In this document: positions 1 to 8,989 of the stretch, piece after piece
How the letters are laid out: each line of letters starts with the position of its first letter
Numbering within the stretch: the first letter of the stretch is position 1
Source: Chrysochromulina parva
Lineage: Eukaryota; Haptophyta; Prymnesiales; Chrysochromulinaceae
Direction: 5' to 3'
Length of the DNA stretch: 26,568 nt
Assembly (NCBI GenBank): GCA_002887195.1
Contig: PJAB01000446.1
Coordinates: forward strand, 1-26,568
Position numbers and translations under genes: made by a program
Notes under the pieces: model-generated
Told to the model about the DNA's origin: nothing
The model's input: the letters and a program-made list of their open reading frames with translations, nothing else
Database searches by the model: none

Positions 1-1
1 C

Positions 2-1129
2 TGCTGGACGGTCCCCATGGGTAGGGATTTATCCGTCATGCCGTGGCTGCCTCATCGCTCATGCGGGCTGCTGGAGGCATTGGCACGGTCACGTCGGCTG
101 CGGAGGCGCACTGCCTTGCTCATCGACTCAACCGCCAACCGTGCTGTTGACACGTTCTTCATGTACCGGCCAACACAGGTTATTGAAGCAAAGATGATGG
201 TGATGGACGAGCACCAAGGGAAAAGGTCGCTGGCGCAGATCCGCGAAGCGGCACGCCGAAGCTTCGTCAACGCCATGCGCTATGGACAGATTTTGCTGGT
301 GCGGATGTCTAACACGGCGGCGAGGTTCAAAGGCCGGTACAGCGACCCGAAAACGTTCCCGCTGGCCATCTTCGACCACGAGATAGTGGACGGGCTCATG
401 CGCCAATATTCGGGCGCAGCCAGTGACAACCTGTATCAATCATCTCACCCTCTCGCCGCGTGCCTGCGTGAGGACGACACAGAGCACGGTTTTTTCACCG
501 TGCGGCAGGGCTTCGAAGTTGTCGTGTCCACACATTTTGCGCGCGATACCTTCGCGGGCTACCTCGAGAATTGTTTGCCCATGGAAAAATTGCAGCCCAT
601 TGAACCGACAGTGGCTTCACGACAAGGAGCTCATGGTGACGATGGCGGCACCGCTGGCGACGACGTCCAAGGAAGTGCAGGGGCGCCGGAAGGTGAGCTG
701 GCGGAGGATGCGCCGTGGGGGCTCGAGGACGCCCAGATGGGTGCGGTCCGTCTTGCCCGGCGCGTGGAGGAGATGCGTGCGCGTCGTGTCGGTGGCAGCG
801 TGCACATCGTTGCAGGAGCCCTAGCAGGAGCAGCCGCTGCAGGCGGTGGTGCTGGCGCCGGCGACGGCGACGGCGACGGCAGTGCAGCTACAGCACAAGC
901 TCGCGGCGGCCCCCGTGGGTCGGTGTCTGTGCCAGCTCCCAGCACTCTCGCTGGAGTAGATGCGCGCAAGACGAGACCATGCGACCCTGCGCCGGGAGTC
1001 CGTCTCGTCGAACGAAATCACGAAGAAACCTTCTACAAGCTCGGGCACGATGGCGCAGTCGCAGTGATTCCAGCTGCCAAAGTTGTAAACGACGAGCCAT
1101 CCCATCAACCGTACAGGCTAATTTGGTAA
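2..1129 (+). CDS. 3' part of an IQ/ankyrin-type protein C-terminal domain gene (5' partial)
   Basis: The frame is open to the left edge and the first ATG is at 17, so the true start probably lies outside the window. The conserved-looking core is at about residues 30-200 counted from that ATG. It has a hydrophobic strand followed by DSTANRAVDTFF, then a helix ending in NAMRYGQILLVRM, FPLAIFDHE, and GFEVVVSTHF followed by an LxPIEP end. From memory this pattern resembles the region after the ankyrin repeats in IQANK1-like proteins, where a degenerate P-loop-like fold is found; that is a tentative match. No ankyrin or IQ motif is visible in the part present. After about residue 200 the protein becomes Gly/Ala/Asp-rich with a GDGDGDG run, unlike a folded domain. 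That tail may be a disordered extension or an unspliced or mis-framed 3' end. Function is unknown. Confidence 0.45.
   Translation, partial: CWTVPMGRDLSVMPWLPHRSCGLLEALARSRRLRRRTALLIDSTANRAVDTFFMYRPTQVIEAKMMVMDEHQGKRSLAQIREAARRSFVNAMRYGQILLVRMSNTAARFKGRYSDPKTFPLAIFDHEIVDGLMRQYSGAASDNLYQSSHPLAACLREDDTEHGFFTVRQGFEVVVSTHFARDTFAGYLENCLPMEKLQPIEPTVASRQGAHGDDGGTAGDDVQGSAGAPEGELAEDAPWGLEDAQMGAVRLARRVEEMRARRVGGSVHIVAGALAGAAAAGGGAGAGDGDGDGSAATAQARGGPRGSVSVPAPSTLAGVDARKTRPCDPAPGVRLVERNHEETFYKLGHDGAVAVIPAAKVVNDEPSHQPYRLIW
859..880 (+). repeat. GGCGAC hexamer microsatellite
   Basis: A short perfect run of GGCGAC units encodes alternating Gly-Asp in the low-complexity tail of the first gene. It is a likely site of length variation and marks the point where the protein stops looking like a conserved domain. 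Confidence 0.75.
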
Positions 1130-1361
1130 AATTAGTCGAATCAACACAATTGTAATACTAAAACAAGCGCAACCGAATACTCCAGTAGCCAGCCGAGTAG
1201 GATAGGGTGGGCGGAGAGGATGAGATGGCCGCAGCTTGCTTGCTTTTCAAGATGACCTTTCACACACGGAAGTGTGTCGCACATTGACTGCAGTCTCTTT
1301 TGCGTGCGACGTCGTCGAGACGTCGACGTGTTTTGCGACACACGCGCGGCGTGCACGCACA

Positions 1362-2432
1362 ATGTCGACAATCTTCTACGTCCTCATCCCTGCCGACTCG
1401 AGCGAGCCCATGCTCGACCTGCAGCTGCCCGTGCCTGCAACGCTCGAGGAGAACATCGGATGTCTCACCAAGACGTTGAATGGGCACTACTCGCGGGTTG
1501 CGCCGATTGGGCAGGCTGCAGTTGACTCCATGCGAACGCAACTGCTCAGCAAGAGCGATGCGAGCACGAAGGCGCCGGATGAAGCGATGCTCGGCATGCT
1601 GGCACAGAGCCAGACGGTTGACATTGTGCAGCTTCTGCCCGCTACCGCAGCATCGGGATTTTTTGGCGTGAACATGTACGTTGACGACAAGGGGCAGGCG
1701 AAGCAGTCGCCCATCAACGAGCGCGCGAGTGCGGTTTGCACCGCGTGCGGCATGCCGACCGAGGTGCGCGGCGACGCATTCGTCGCCAAGGTTTGGGACG
1801 ACCAAGATGGATTCGTGAGACACGACCTGCGGGTGAGGGATCTTGCCTCGGACGCTCCTTGGGTCCTTGAGGCGAAGCAACGGAACGTTTTGCGTGCAAA
1901 TCCAGCGCAGCTGGCAGAGCAGATGAGCCAGCTCAAATCCATGGGCCAGGCAGCGCCCAAGTTGCCACTTGCCGAGCGCTTGGCAGCAGCGACGTCAGCC
2001 AAGGCGGCCGGCACAGATCTGTTCAAGCAAGGGGACGTTGCAGGCGCCGTAACCAAGTACTTTGAGGCCATTGACGCCCTGGGCGGAGAAGCCGGGCTGC
2101 AAGGTGGCACCGACGACGAGCAGACGAGTGATAAGCACGCTGCGGCTGAGCTGCTGCTCGTTTGCCTGATCAATGTTGCTATGTGCCGCCTCAAGGAGGA
2201 GCGACCTTACGACGCCATCGAGGCCTGCGACCGCGCCATCGCTCTCGATGAGCAAGCTGGTAAGGCCTGGTACCGGCGTGGCCAGGCATGCATGGCACTG
2301 GAGCAGTATGGCGCGGCGCGCAAGAATCTCACTCGGGCGGCCACTCTGCTGCCCAACTCTAAGGAGATTCGCGAGGAGCATGCTCGCTGTATGGCAGCGA
2401 TCGCGGAGAAGCCCGCTTCCTTCGCGCTGTAG
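1362..2432 (+). CDS. Three-TPR protein, Hsp90/Hsp70 co-chaperone-like
   Basis: The frame opens at 1236, but the ATG at 1362 (A at -3) is preferred because the extra upstream residues look like untranslated leader. The product is 356 residues. The N-terminal half (about residues 1-165) is an unrecognised domain with a YVDDKGQAKQSPINERA stretch, then a CTAC pair and a DAFVAKVWDD strand. The C-terminal half (about 185-356) has three TPRs: LFKQGDVAGAVTKYFEAI, INVAMCRLKEERPYDAIEACDRAI, and GKAWYRRGQACMALEQYGAA. This is the layout of the carboxylate clamp of Hop, CYP40 and PP5, which binds the EEVD tail of Hsp90/Hsp70. The clamp Lys of TPR1, Asn of TPR2 and Lys/Arg of TPR3 are present, but the usual TPR1 Asn is Thr. 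A cytosolic chaperone adaptor is inferred; the N-terminal domain gives no clue to its client. Confidence 0.8.
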   Translation: MSTIFYVLIPADSSEPMLDLQLPVPATLEENIGCLTKTLNGHYSRVAPIGQAAVDSMRTQLLSKSDASTKAPDEAMLGMLAQSQTVDIVQLLPATAASGFFGVNMYVDDKGQAKQSPINERASAVCTACGMPTEVRGDAFVAKVWDDQDGFVRHDLRVRDLASDAPWVLEAKQRNVLRANPAQLAEQMSQLKSMGQAAPKLPLAERLAAATSAKAAGTDLFKQGDVAGAVTKYFEAIDALGGEAGLQGGTDDEQTSDKHAAAELLLVCLINVAMCRLKEERPYDAIEACDRAIALDEQAGKAWYRRGQACMALEQYGAARKNLTRAATLLPNSKEIREEHARCMAAIAEKPASFAL

Positions 2433-2729
2433 AAATGTCCACCCGTTTCAGTAGAGTGTCTGACGTCGAGAGCGTGCCACCCGCCGGCCACGATGGTGCC
2501 CGCGCGCCCCTGTGCGTCAGCTTCGGTTAGCTGTATGTGTATCAGGTTCGTGGCGCTCCTGCTTCGCTAGTTGTAAATCTTTGTCGCGATTTCGTCTTTC
2601 GTGGAACACTGGATCCCTTTTTTTGGCTTACCGGTAGATGCCATATGAGATGCGCTTTTTCCCGTCCGTCCGCGCACAACTCGCAACTCCGACTCTCACA
2701 CGCGATGGCTCTGTGCCGGAAGCTGTCCA

Positions 2730-4748
2730 ATGCGGGCCCAGGTCGTCACCTTGTGCAGTATCCTAGCCAGCGCTTGGCACATCCCATTAAGACCTGGCGC
2801 ACTTGGGAAAGACCGGCGCGACAACGCTCCTCGACCTCTGCCTCTCACCGACGTTCATCACGGCGCGGTCAAATGCCCGTCCCCCTCTGATGGCGCCAAG
2901 ACTGAGCAGCAACCTTCGGAGGGCACCGAAACTGACGCGTCTGCCGAAGGCTACGACCTTTGGTGGAGCTGTGACCCGACAGAAGTCGCCGCGCCTCTTC
3001 ACCTCGACGTCCACGGGGACCTGCCAGCCTGGCTCAAAGGCAGCATCGTCCGATTAGGCCCCGGTCAGTTCCAGGTCGGGCGTCAGCAGCTCAAGCATCA
3101 ACTCGACGGGTTGGCCAAGCTGACGAAGTACACCATCGCCAAAGAAGGCGTGACCTTCCAGACGCGCATGCTCCGATCCCATCTGTTCAACCGCACGAAG
3201 CTTGCCGCCCCATCGTCATCCCGACGCTGGGCGCCGCAATGGACGGAGCCTGCGCTCATCACCATGCTGGCCTCGCAGCCCACGTACACGCCATGCCAAC
3301 GCGTACGGGCACTCTTTGAGGACTCCGCCACCGACAATACGAACATCTTCGTCTGTAGGACTGGCAACACCTTTCACGCGTGCTCTGATTCGAGCATCCC
3401 GTCGAACGCCTTTGACCTCGACACACTCGAGAGCCGTGGCCACACGAGAGTCGAACTCGAGGCGCCTCGCCGGATGCCCGAGCAGACTATGACAGGAGCA
3501 CACCGATTGCACGTCATCAACGGCTCCGACACCATAGGCTGGACGGGCAGCATCGACCTCGACCCCATCCTTGTCCTGCCTGCTGCGACCGTCATCTCGG
3601 TGTACAGGGATGCGCCCGTCCAGCCGACCGACGACGAGGCCAACGTTGAGACCCCGCTGACGGCCAGGCGGCGGTACATCGGGAAGGTGCGCATCCCACT
3701 CGCGGGCAACGGCCTGCCCATGATCCACAGCTTCCAGGTCACCCGCCGCTATGTGATCCTCGTCCTCTGCTCCCTGAGGGTGGAGCCTCACCTGATAGGC
3801 TCGAAGCTGTTCGTGCTGCAAGAGCCGTTTGCGGGCGTGCAGACGCTCGGCTGGCGTGGCCATCAGAACACAACAGTCTATGTGATGGATATCGAGTCGA
3901 CCGACCCGACCACCGGGCCGTTGCGCACCTTCAGCATCGACCCGATGTTCTTGAACCACCACATCAATGCTTGGGAGGATGAGGCAAGTCGGGAGGTGAT
4001 CATGGACGTAATCGCCTATCGAGATGGCTCCTTCCTCTCCAACCCGCGTGGCTTTGGCAACCTCGAGGTCATGCGCAGCTCGAAGGAGCGTGCCATCCTC
4101 AAAACGCTTGCACCAACTGTACGCCGCTACACACTTGATCTTCAACAGCAAATCTTTGAGCCCAGATCTTTGAGCCCAAACGCTTCCGGAGCCCATGAGC
4201 CTGACGAGCCGCTGTGGGCATCGTGGGTGCCTTACGAGCTCTCGCCTGATAAGAGACTCCCGACGCCCGCGGAAGAATGGCCTAGAACGCAGCTTGAATC
4301 ACCCCCGACCGCCGATGTGCTGCACATGGAGATGCCCCGATTCAACGAGCGGAAGCATGGCTTGCCATATCGGTACGTCTGGGGTATTGGCTCGCCCGAC
4401 AGCTCGCCGACGCACGTGAGCGGCATCGTGAAGGTTGACCTTGGCGATCCTAGTACATGTAGCGCGCCTGGGGCCGACTCCCACCTGCCCATCGATGCAC
4501 CATGCCTTTCATGGTACCGCGCTTCGCACTACCCAAGCGAGCCAATCTTCGTGCCAAGGGTAGGCGCAACGTCGGAGGACGATGGCGTCGTTCTGAGTGT
4601 CATGCTCGACGGCAAGCGCGGCAAGTCGTACCTACTCGTCCTCAACGCGACGACGATGCAAACCATGGCGACGGCGTACTCGCCCGTCGTCATGCCGGCC
4701 GATTTCCACGGCGAGTGGTTCCCACACGAGGAGGTGGCGATGTACTAG
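2730..4748 (+). CDS. Carotenoid cleavage dioxygenase (RPE65/BCO/CCD family)
   Basis: A 672-residue member of the non-heme iron oxygenase family that cleaves carotenoids or apocarotenoids at a double bond. Family landmarks appear in order: GSIVRLGPGQFQVG and HQLDGLAKLTKY at about 104-134, NTNIFVCRTGNTF at about 203-215, and GLPYRYVWGIG at about 544-554. Candidate iron ligands are His258 (TGAHRLH), His333 (MIHSFQVT), His410/411 (NHHINAWED) and His660 (ADFHGEW), so all four are represented and the enzyme is probably active. Residues 4-19 are hydrophobic, followed by an Arg/Pro-rich stretch, which fits a signal or bipartite plastid-targeting leader. An ATG at 2705 in another frame lies 25 nt upstream and could act as a short upstream ORF. 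Substrate and cleavage position cannot be told from sequence. A 14-nt tandem duplication lies in a loop (see repeat at 4152). Confidence 0.92.
   Translation: MRAQVVTLCSILASAWHIPLRPGALGKDRRDNAPRPLPLTDVHHGAVKCPSPSDGAKTEQQPSEGTETDASAEGYDLWWSCDPTEVAAPLHLDVHGDLPAWLKGSIVRLGPGQFQVGRQQLKHQLDGLAKLTKYTIAKEGVTFQTRMLRSHLFNRTKLAAPSSSRRWAPQWTEPALITMLASQPTYTPCQRVRALFEDSATDNTNIFVCRTGNTFHACSDSSIPSNAFDLDTLESRGHTRVELEAPRRMPEQTMTGAHRLHVINGSDTIGWTGSIDLDPILVLPAATVISVYRDAPVQPTDDEANVETPLTARRRYIGKVRIPLAGNGLPMIHSFQVTRRYVILVLCSLRVEPHLIGSKLFVLQEPFAGVQTLGWRGHQNTTVYVMDIESTDPTTGPLRTFSIDPMFLNHHINAWEDEASREVIMDVIAYRDGSFLSNPRGFGNLEVMRSSKERAILKTLAPTVRRYTLDLQQQIFEPRSLSPNASGAHEPDEPLWASWVPYELSPDKRLPTPAEEWPRTQLESPPTADVLHMEMPRFNERKHGLPYRYVWGIGSPDSSPTHVSGIVKVDLGDPSTCSAPGADSHLPIDAPCLSWYRASHYPSEPIFVPRVGATSEDDGVVLSVMLDGKRGKSYLLVLNATTMQTMATAYSPVVMPADFHGEWFPHEEVAMY
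4152..4179 (+). repeat. 14-nt direct tandem duplication inside the dioxygenase gene
   Basis: The unit ATCTTTGAGCCCAG occurs at 4152-4165 and again at 4166-4179 with one final mismatch. The length is not a multiple of three, yet the frame stays open and the family motif PYRYVWGIG resumes downstream. The two copies are therefore read in different frames (IFEP, then SLSP) in a variable loop between propeller blades. Confidence 0.8.
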
Positions 4749-5006
4749 CCGTACCCGGTACTGTAGTACTGTCAGCAAGGCAAAGGGAGCCTTGGGGACC
4801 CTCATGTATACATTTGCGGCTAAATAGTGCGTGTCTGAATTGTGCCAATAAGTGTGTGTTCCGGCTGTCCCCCAGAGTGTTATTGAACCGGTAAGTGATC
4901 CCGGCTCCCCCCCTTACACGCTACAATCTTTTCAAACTCTGTCGTGTTAACGTTCACAGCCCATGTTTATAATTCACACACACGCATCGCGAGCTCGCAT
5001 CGCCAA

Positions 5007-5954
5007 ATGATGGCGCTCCAGTTGGTCACAGCGCTCGCGTGTCTATTGCTGCCGCCTCATAAATTGCCCGCGAGCCGAGCATCCAGAGTACGGCTGGCCG
5101 TCGACGGAGGCACAGGCGTCCCCCCCGAGCCGACGACAGCTCCCCTCCAATCTCGCCCTATTGAAGCGGTGCCCAGTCCAGCAACTGACCGTGAGCGTCC
5201 ATGGACCACCACGGACACGGTCGTGAACGCGGGCCTTTTTTTCCTCCTGCATACGATCGTCTGGTCATCGGCGCAACTCTGCGGCTTCAGCCCAGTGGAC
5301 GCAGGAGACAGATGGGCCTTTGCCATCGCTCGCCTCATCAGTATTTCTGCTTTTGTTGTACTGCAGCAGGCGGCACCCGGCGGGCTATCATTGGACGAGT
5401 GGCGTGTGCTGCCATCTGCCAACCCCTCGGCCGCGCCCACGCCGCCGCCGCTGCGCGCGAATCTCTTGCTTGAGAAGCCAGTCATCGCCGCCTTGGCCTT
5501 TTCGACCGCCTCCTTGTTCTCCTCAATGGCCATCGGAGCACTCGCAAGTGAGCATGGTGCGACTCTGTCCTCGATGGCGGATCTGGCGTGGCTGCCAGCT
5601 CCTAGGCCACTTGAGGCGGGCCGCGCCCTCGATTTGCTGGTCGGCGCGCCCATTCAGGAGGAGCTCATCTTTCGCGGCTGGCTGCTGGCTGCGCTCCGCC
5701 GCAACGGCGTCAACGACGCCGCTGCGATCGCATTCGCTTCGCTGCTCTTTACCGTGTGGCACATAGACGCCATAAATGGCAACGCTTTGCTCCGGGGAGG
5801 CGATGGCGGTGGCCTCGTCCAGCTCTTCGCTCTGGGTTCATGGCTCGGCTTCCTCTACACGCGTGAGGGTAGGAGTTCACTCCTGCTGCCGATCGGGACG
5901 CACTCGGCGTACAATGGGATCATCCTCCTGCTCGAGGCGTGCCGTGTCGATTAA
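5007..5954 (+). CDS. CPBP (Abi/CAAX-type) intramembrane metalloprotease
   Basis: A 315-residue membrane protein starting at the paired ATGs 5007/5010 (the second has A at -3 and G at +4); the frame opens at 4944. It begins with a hydrophobic leader (about residues 3-16) followed by a Ser/Arg/Pro-rich segment, consistent with an ER signal or plastid-targeting leader. Several membrane segments follow, for example around AGLFFLLHTIVW, ARLISISAFVVL, ALAFSTASLFSSM, FASLLFTVW and LFALGSWLGFLY. The three catalytic motifs of the CPBP family are intact: EELIFR (Glu218, Glu219, Arg223), FTVWH (Phe248, His252) and HSAYN (His299, Asn303). Family members include Rce1 CAAX proteases, bacterial Abi proteins and plant plastid proteins such as SCO4-like proteases. 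The leader argues for an organelle or endomembrane role rather than Rce1 itself. Its 3' end converges on the coiled-coil gene, leaving 148 bp. Confidence 0.9.
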   Translation: MMALQLVTALACLLLPPHKLPASRASRVRLAVDGGTGVPPEPTTAPLQSRPIEAVPSPATDRERPWTTTDTVVNAGLFFLLHTIVWSSAQLCGFSPVDAGDRWAFAIARLISISAFVVLQQAAPGGLSLDEWRVLPSANPSAAPTPPPLRANLLLEKPVIAALAFSTASLFSSMAIGALASEHGATLSSMADLAWLPAPRPLEAGRALDLLVGAPIQEELIFRGWLLAALRRNGVNDAAAIAFASLLFTVWHIDAINGNALLRGGDGGGLVQLFALGSWLGFLYTREGRSSLLLPIGTHSAYNGIILLLEACRVD

Positions 5955-6102
5955 TTACTCAGGTAATTTGAGCTAGACGCTTGCCTCCGCGGCTTTGCGT
6001 TGTTTGTACTGGACTATACGTAGTGTGTTGTGATGGCAAATAACCGGCAATCCGGCTTCTCGGACGGAGATACACGCCGAATGCGCAGGGGGCAGGCTCT
6101 TA

Positions 6103-8706
6103 TCAAATATTGAGGCTCGGCATCTTGGGGACGGCCGTGGGAGACTTTTGCTTGCGTGGGGGCGGTGCAGTGAAGAAGATCGGTGCGCTTGGTTTGCCGG
6201 GCACAGCAGTGAGTGGCGTCTTAGCTGCTCGTGCGGGCTCGGGAGCGGACGGCGACTCGAGGCCCTCCTTCGCCGCAAGCCCCTCGGCAAGAAACTTGTC
6301 AAGTGGTCCACCCTCTGTCTGTCCGGGTGGGCCAGCGCCAAAGGGTGAGTGCGGGAACGTGCTCGGCGGCGGGGGCGGGGGCGGCGCAAAGGTTGACTGT
6401 GGGAAGGTGGCCGGTGGCGGCTGCGCAAAGGGCGATTGGGTAAACGCTGACTGCGGAAAGGCCTCGAGGACTGGCGCGACTATGCGCGGAGCCTCGGGCA
6501 GACCGGTATGGACGGCAGATTCGTGGAAGGCAGATTCTTGCGCTTGTAGGATCGACGCGAGGTCGGGTGACGCCTCATCTGGCGAGTCGAGCGACGCCGA
6601 GAGGTTAGGGTACGCGTCGAAGGGTACAGCCGCCACGATGGGGTGGAGCGGATGGGGCTCTGCAGTGGTGGGATCGATTGAAATGGGGTGGAGCGGATAA
6701 GGTTCCATCGTCACCATGATTGCTTCTCGCGCACGCTGCTCCGCGGCCGCGACTGCTGCCTCGCGTGCACGCTGCTCTGCCTCAGACGCGCGCCGCTCCG
6801 CTTCCACAGCGCGCGCCTCGGCCGCCGCCTCGGCCGCCATGGCCGCCTGCTGCGCCGCCGCGGCGGCCGCCTCTGCTTCCTCCGCTCGGCTGGTCGCCAG
6901 GGCTGCGCGCGCGTCCGCCTCACTCGTGATAAGCGGCAGCGGCGTCGGCGAGGCCCTTGCCGACGTTTGGCAGCTTAAGCGGCAGACGGCATCTTCGAGG
7001 GCGGTAGCCACTTCCGCAATCCGCTGGGACGTCCCAGCGGCACTGCTACTGCGCTCAGGCAGCCGCGGTGCGGGCAGTGCCGGCGTTACGCCTGCCGCCG
7101 TGCCTTGGAGAGCGGCCGCCCATTGGTGGCGCTGCCGCTCCGAGACCTCGTACATCTGCCCGAGCTCTTCTAGCTGGCGCGCGAGGTCCTGGGAGCGTCC
7201 AGTCTGCGCCTCGAGCTGCTCCTGGACGGCCTCTAGCGAGCGCTTCTGCGCCTCCATGAAATGCTGAGTCAGCTGCTCCTCGCGCCGTGCTGCGGCGAGC
7301 TGCAGCTTGCGGATGTATTCGGTGCGCTGCGTGAGCATCTTCTGGAGCACGTCCGCTCGCTCGCGGCTCGAGACCGCATCGGCTTTGAGCGAGCTCACCT
7401 CCCGTAACAGGGTCTGCTTCTGGGCCAGCAGCTGCTCGGCGCGCACGGCGTGGTTACGCCCGCGCTCCTCAGCCGCCGCGAGGTCAGCCGCGTGCCCCTG
7501 GATGCGTGCGTTCACCTTCCCGAGCGCCTCGTCAAGCTCGGCAGCGCGCGCGTGCCCGGCGCGACGCTCGGCGAGCACCTCTTCCTCACGTAGCCTGTGG
7601 AGGGCCGACACGCGCTCGTCGAACGTGCGCTGCGCCGCCTGCGCCTCGCGCGTGCGCTCCTCAGATAGTGCCTCGAGCTGCGCCTTGTGCTCCATGTGCG
7701 CATGCCTCGCCGCAAGCTCAATCTGCTCGTTGCGCTTGACGAGGCGCAGCACCTCGGCCTGGCTCTCGCTCAGCGCACTCGCCGCGCGCTTGGCGTCGTC
7801 GCGCAGCCGCTCGCGACGCGCCTGGTCGCTCGTGAGCGCCTCCCTCATGCCGCGCACCTCATCGTGAGCTGCCTCTCGCTGCCGGTTCGCTTCGCCCAGC
7901 TCGACCTGCAGCTTGTCGATCTGCTCCTGCAAGGCCGACGCGTCCCGGCGAGCCTCGGCACGCAAGGCCTTGACCTCGGCGGCGCGCTGCGCGCGCTCCT
8001 CGGCGAGCACGTTCTGATGGCTCGTCTCCATCTCGTCCCGCTCTTGCTGCATCTGCTGCAGGCGCAGCTGCACCTCGGTCCGTACGCTCGTCGCGTCCTG
8101 CCGCTGCTCGTCCGCAGCAGCCTTGTTTCGAGACGCTGCAGCGAGCGCCTCCTGCCGTTGCTTGCGTGCGACCTCGAGGTCAGCGTCGATCCGCTTCGCA
8201 TCAGCCTCTCGCCGCTCGACAGCATCACTGAGCTCTCGTATGCGCTTCTCGCACGTCTGCACCTCGACACGCCTCGCCTGGAGCTTGCGCTTCTCCTCGG
8301 CTAGCTGCGCGTCGCGCTCACCGAGCTCGCGGCGCGCGGCAGCAAGAGCTTGGCCGCGAACCTCGAGCTCGGACCGCAATGCCGCCGTCTCCACGTCGTA
8401 CCGCTCAAGCTCCGCGTCACGCTCGCGGAGTAGCGAAAGATTGTAAGTGAAGTCGTGCTTCAGCCGCTCGAATTGACGCTGCTCAAGCGCAAGCTGCTGG
8501 GTGAGTAAGTTCTCGCGAGAGGTCGCAGCAGGCTCTTCGACAACATCGGTAAGTGTACGGGTCGCCTTGGCTAGCTTGATCGCAGTCGTATCATAAGACT
8601 GCATGGGAATCTCCTCCTCATCAGGTGGTTGCTGTTCATCAGGCCAGTCTTCGCCTGGCATGTCGTCGAGATATGGGCCGACATTAGACAGAACAGCCTT
8701 GTTCAT
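6103..8706 (-). CDS. Long coiled-coil protein, CCDC57-like (centriole/cilium candidate)
   Basis: The open frame extends to 8787 and beyond without an ATG; the codon at 8787 is GTG. The first ATG is at 8706 (G at -3), giving 867 residues unless a 5' exon was missed. An acidic N-terminus (GEDWPDEQQPPDEEEIP) is followed at about residues 78-105 by RLKHDFTYNLSLLRERDAEL and ERYD. From memory this resembles the conserved start of CCDC57, a centrosome/basal-body microtubule protein. A long heptad-rich coiled coil runs to about residue 545. An Ala/Glu/Arg-rich helix follows at about 610-680, then a Pro-rich tail with repeated FPQS(A/P)F-type units and a PLHPI repeat. There is no enzymatic domain. The coiled coil is certain; orthology to CCDC57 is a suggestion. 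It shares a 283-bp divergent upstream region with the J-domain gene. Confidence 0.8.
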   Translation of the reverse strand: MNKAVLSNVGPYLDDMPGEDWPDEQQPPDEEEIPMQSYDTTAIKLAKATRTLTDVVEEPAATSRENLLTQQLALEQRQFERLKHDFTYNLSLLRERDAELERYDVETAALRSELEVRGQALAAARRELGERDAQLAEEKRKLQARRVEVQTCEKRIRELSDAVERREADAKRIDADLEVARKQRQEALAAASRNKAAADEQRQDATSVRTEVQLRLQQMQQERDEMETSHQNVLAEERAQRAAEVKALRAEARRDASALQEQIDKLQVELGEANRQREAAHDEVRGMREALTSDQARRERLRDDAKRAASALSESQAEVLRLVKRNEQIELAARHAHMEHKAQLEALSEERTREAQAAQRTFDERVSALHRLREEEVLAERRAGHARAAELDEALGKVNARIQGHAADLAAAEERGRNHAVRAEQLLAQKQTLLREVSSLKADAVSSRERADVLQKMLTQRTEYIRKLQLAAARREEQLTQHFMEAQKRSLEAVQEQLEAQTGRSQDLARQLEELGQMYEVSERQRHQWAAALQGTAAGVTPALPAPRLPERSSSAAGTSQRIAEVATALEDAVCRLSCQTSARASPTPLPLITSEADARAALATSRAEEAEAAAAAAQQAAMAAEAAAEARAVEAERRASEAEQRAREAAVAAAEQRAREAIMVTMEPYPLHPISIDPTTAEPHPLHPIVAAVPFDAYPNLSASLDSPDEASPDLASILQAQESAFHESAVHTGLPEAPRIVAPVLEAFPQSAFTQSPFAQPPPATFPQSTFAPPPPPPPSTFPHSPFGAGPPGQTEGGPLDKFLAEGLAAKEGLESPSAPEPARAAKTPLTAVPGKPSAPIFFTAPPPRKQKSPTAVPKMPSLNI

Positions 8707-8989
8707 AGCAGCAGAAGGGGACGGGTGGAGAAGATTGACGGCTCTTGCCGCCTTCGTGCTGAACTTGTTCGTCGGCGTGGTTGACACGGAGAGCCCCGCT
8801 ACGGGACTGGGAGTGGGGGCGAGGTGGACTGCATGAGGGAAAAGTTCGAAAAGTAGCCCAGCGCGGCGCTCCGATTTGGTGTGTGCATGTGAATAGCGAA
8901 TGGCCCATCTGCCGTCTGCAGCGATTCACAACCGACGTCGAAAGCAATCGATGAAGTACTTTCTCCCGGGACCCTGGGCGCCATAAAGA
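8707..8989. promoter_or_regulatory. Putative shared divergent promoter region
   Basis: This 283-bp gap lies head to head between the coiled-coil gene (minus) and the J-domain gene (plus). It must hold both 5' leaders and probably both core promoters. No TATA box or other motif stands out. The coiled-coil frame remains open through part of it, so an upstream exon of that gene could overlap. Confidence 0.3.

Noticed and set aside
3216..4196. A 326-codon minus-strand frame
   Set aside because: It lies entirely opposite the dioxygenase core, whose histidine motifs are intact on the plus strand.
8706..8787. Start of the coiled-coil protein at 8787
   Set aside because: That codon is GTG; a nuclear eukaryotic gene should start at ATG, and the first is at 8706.
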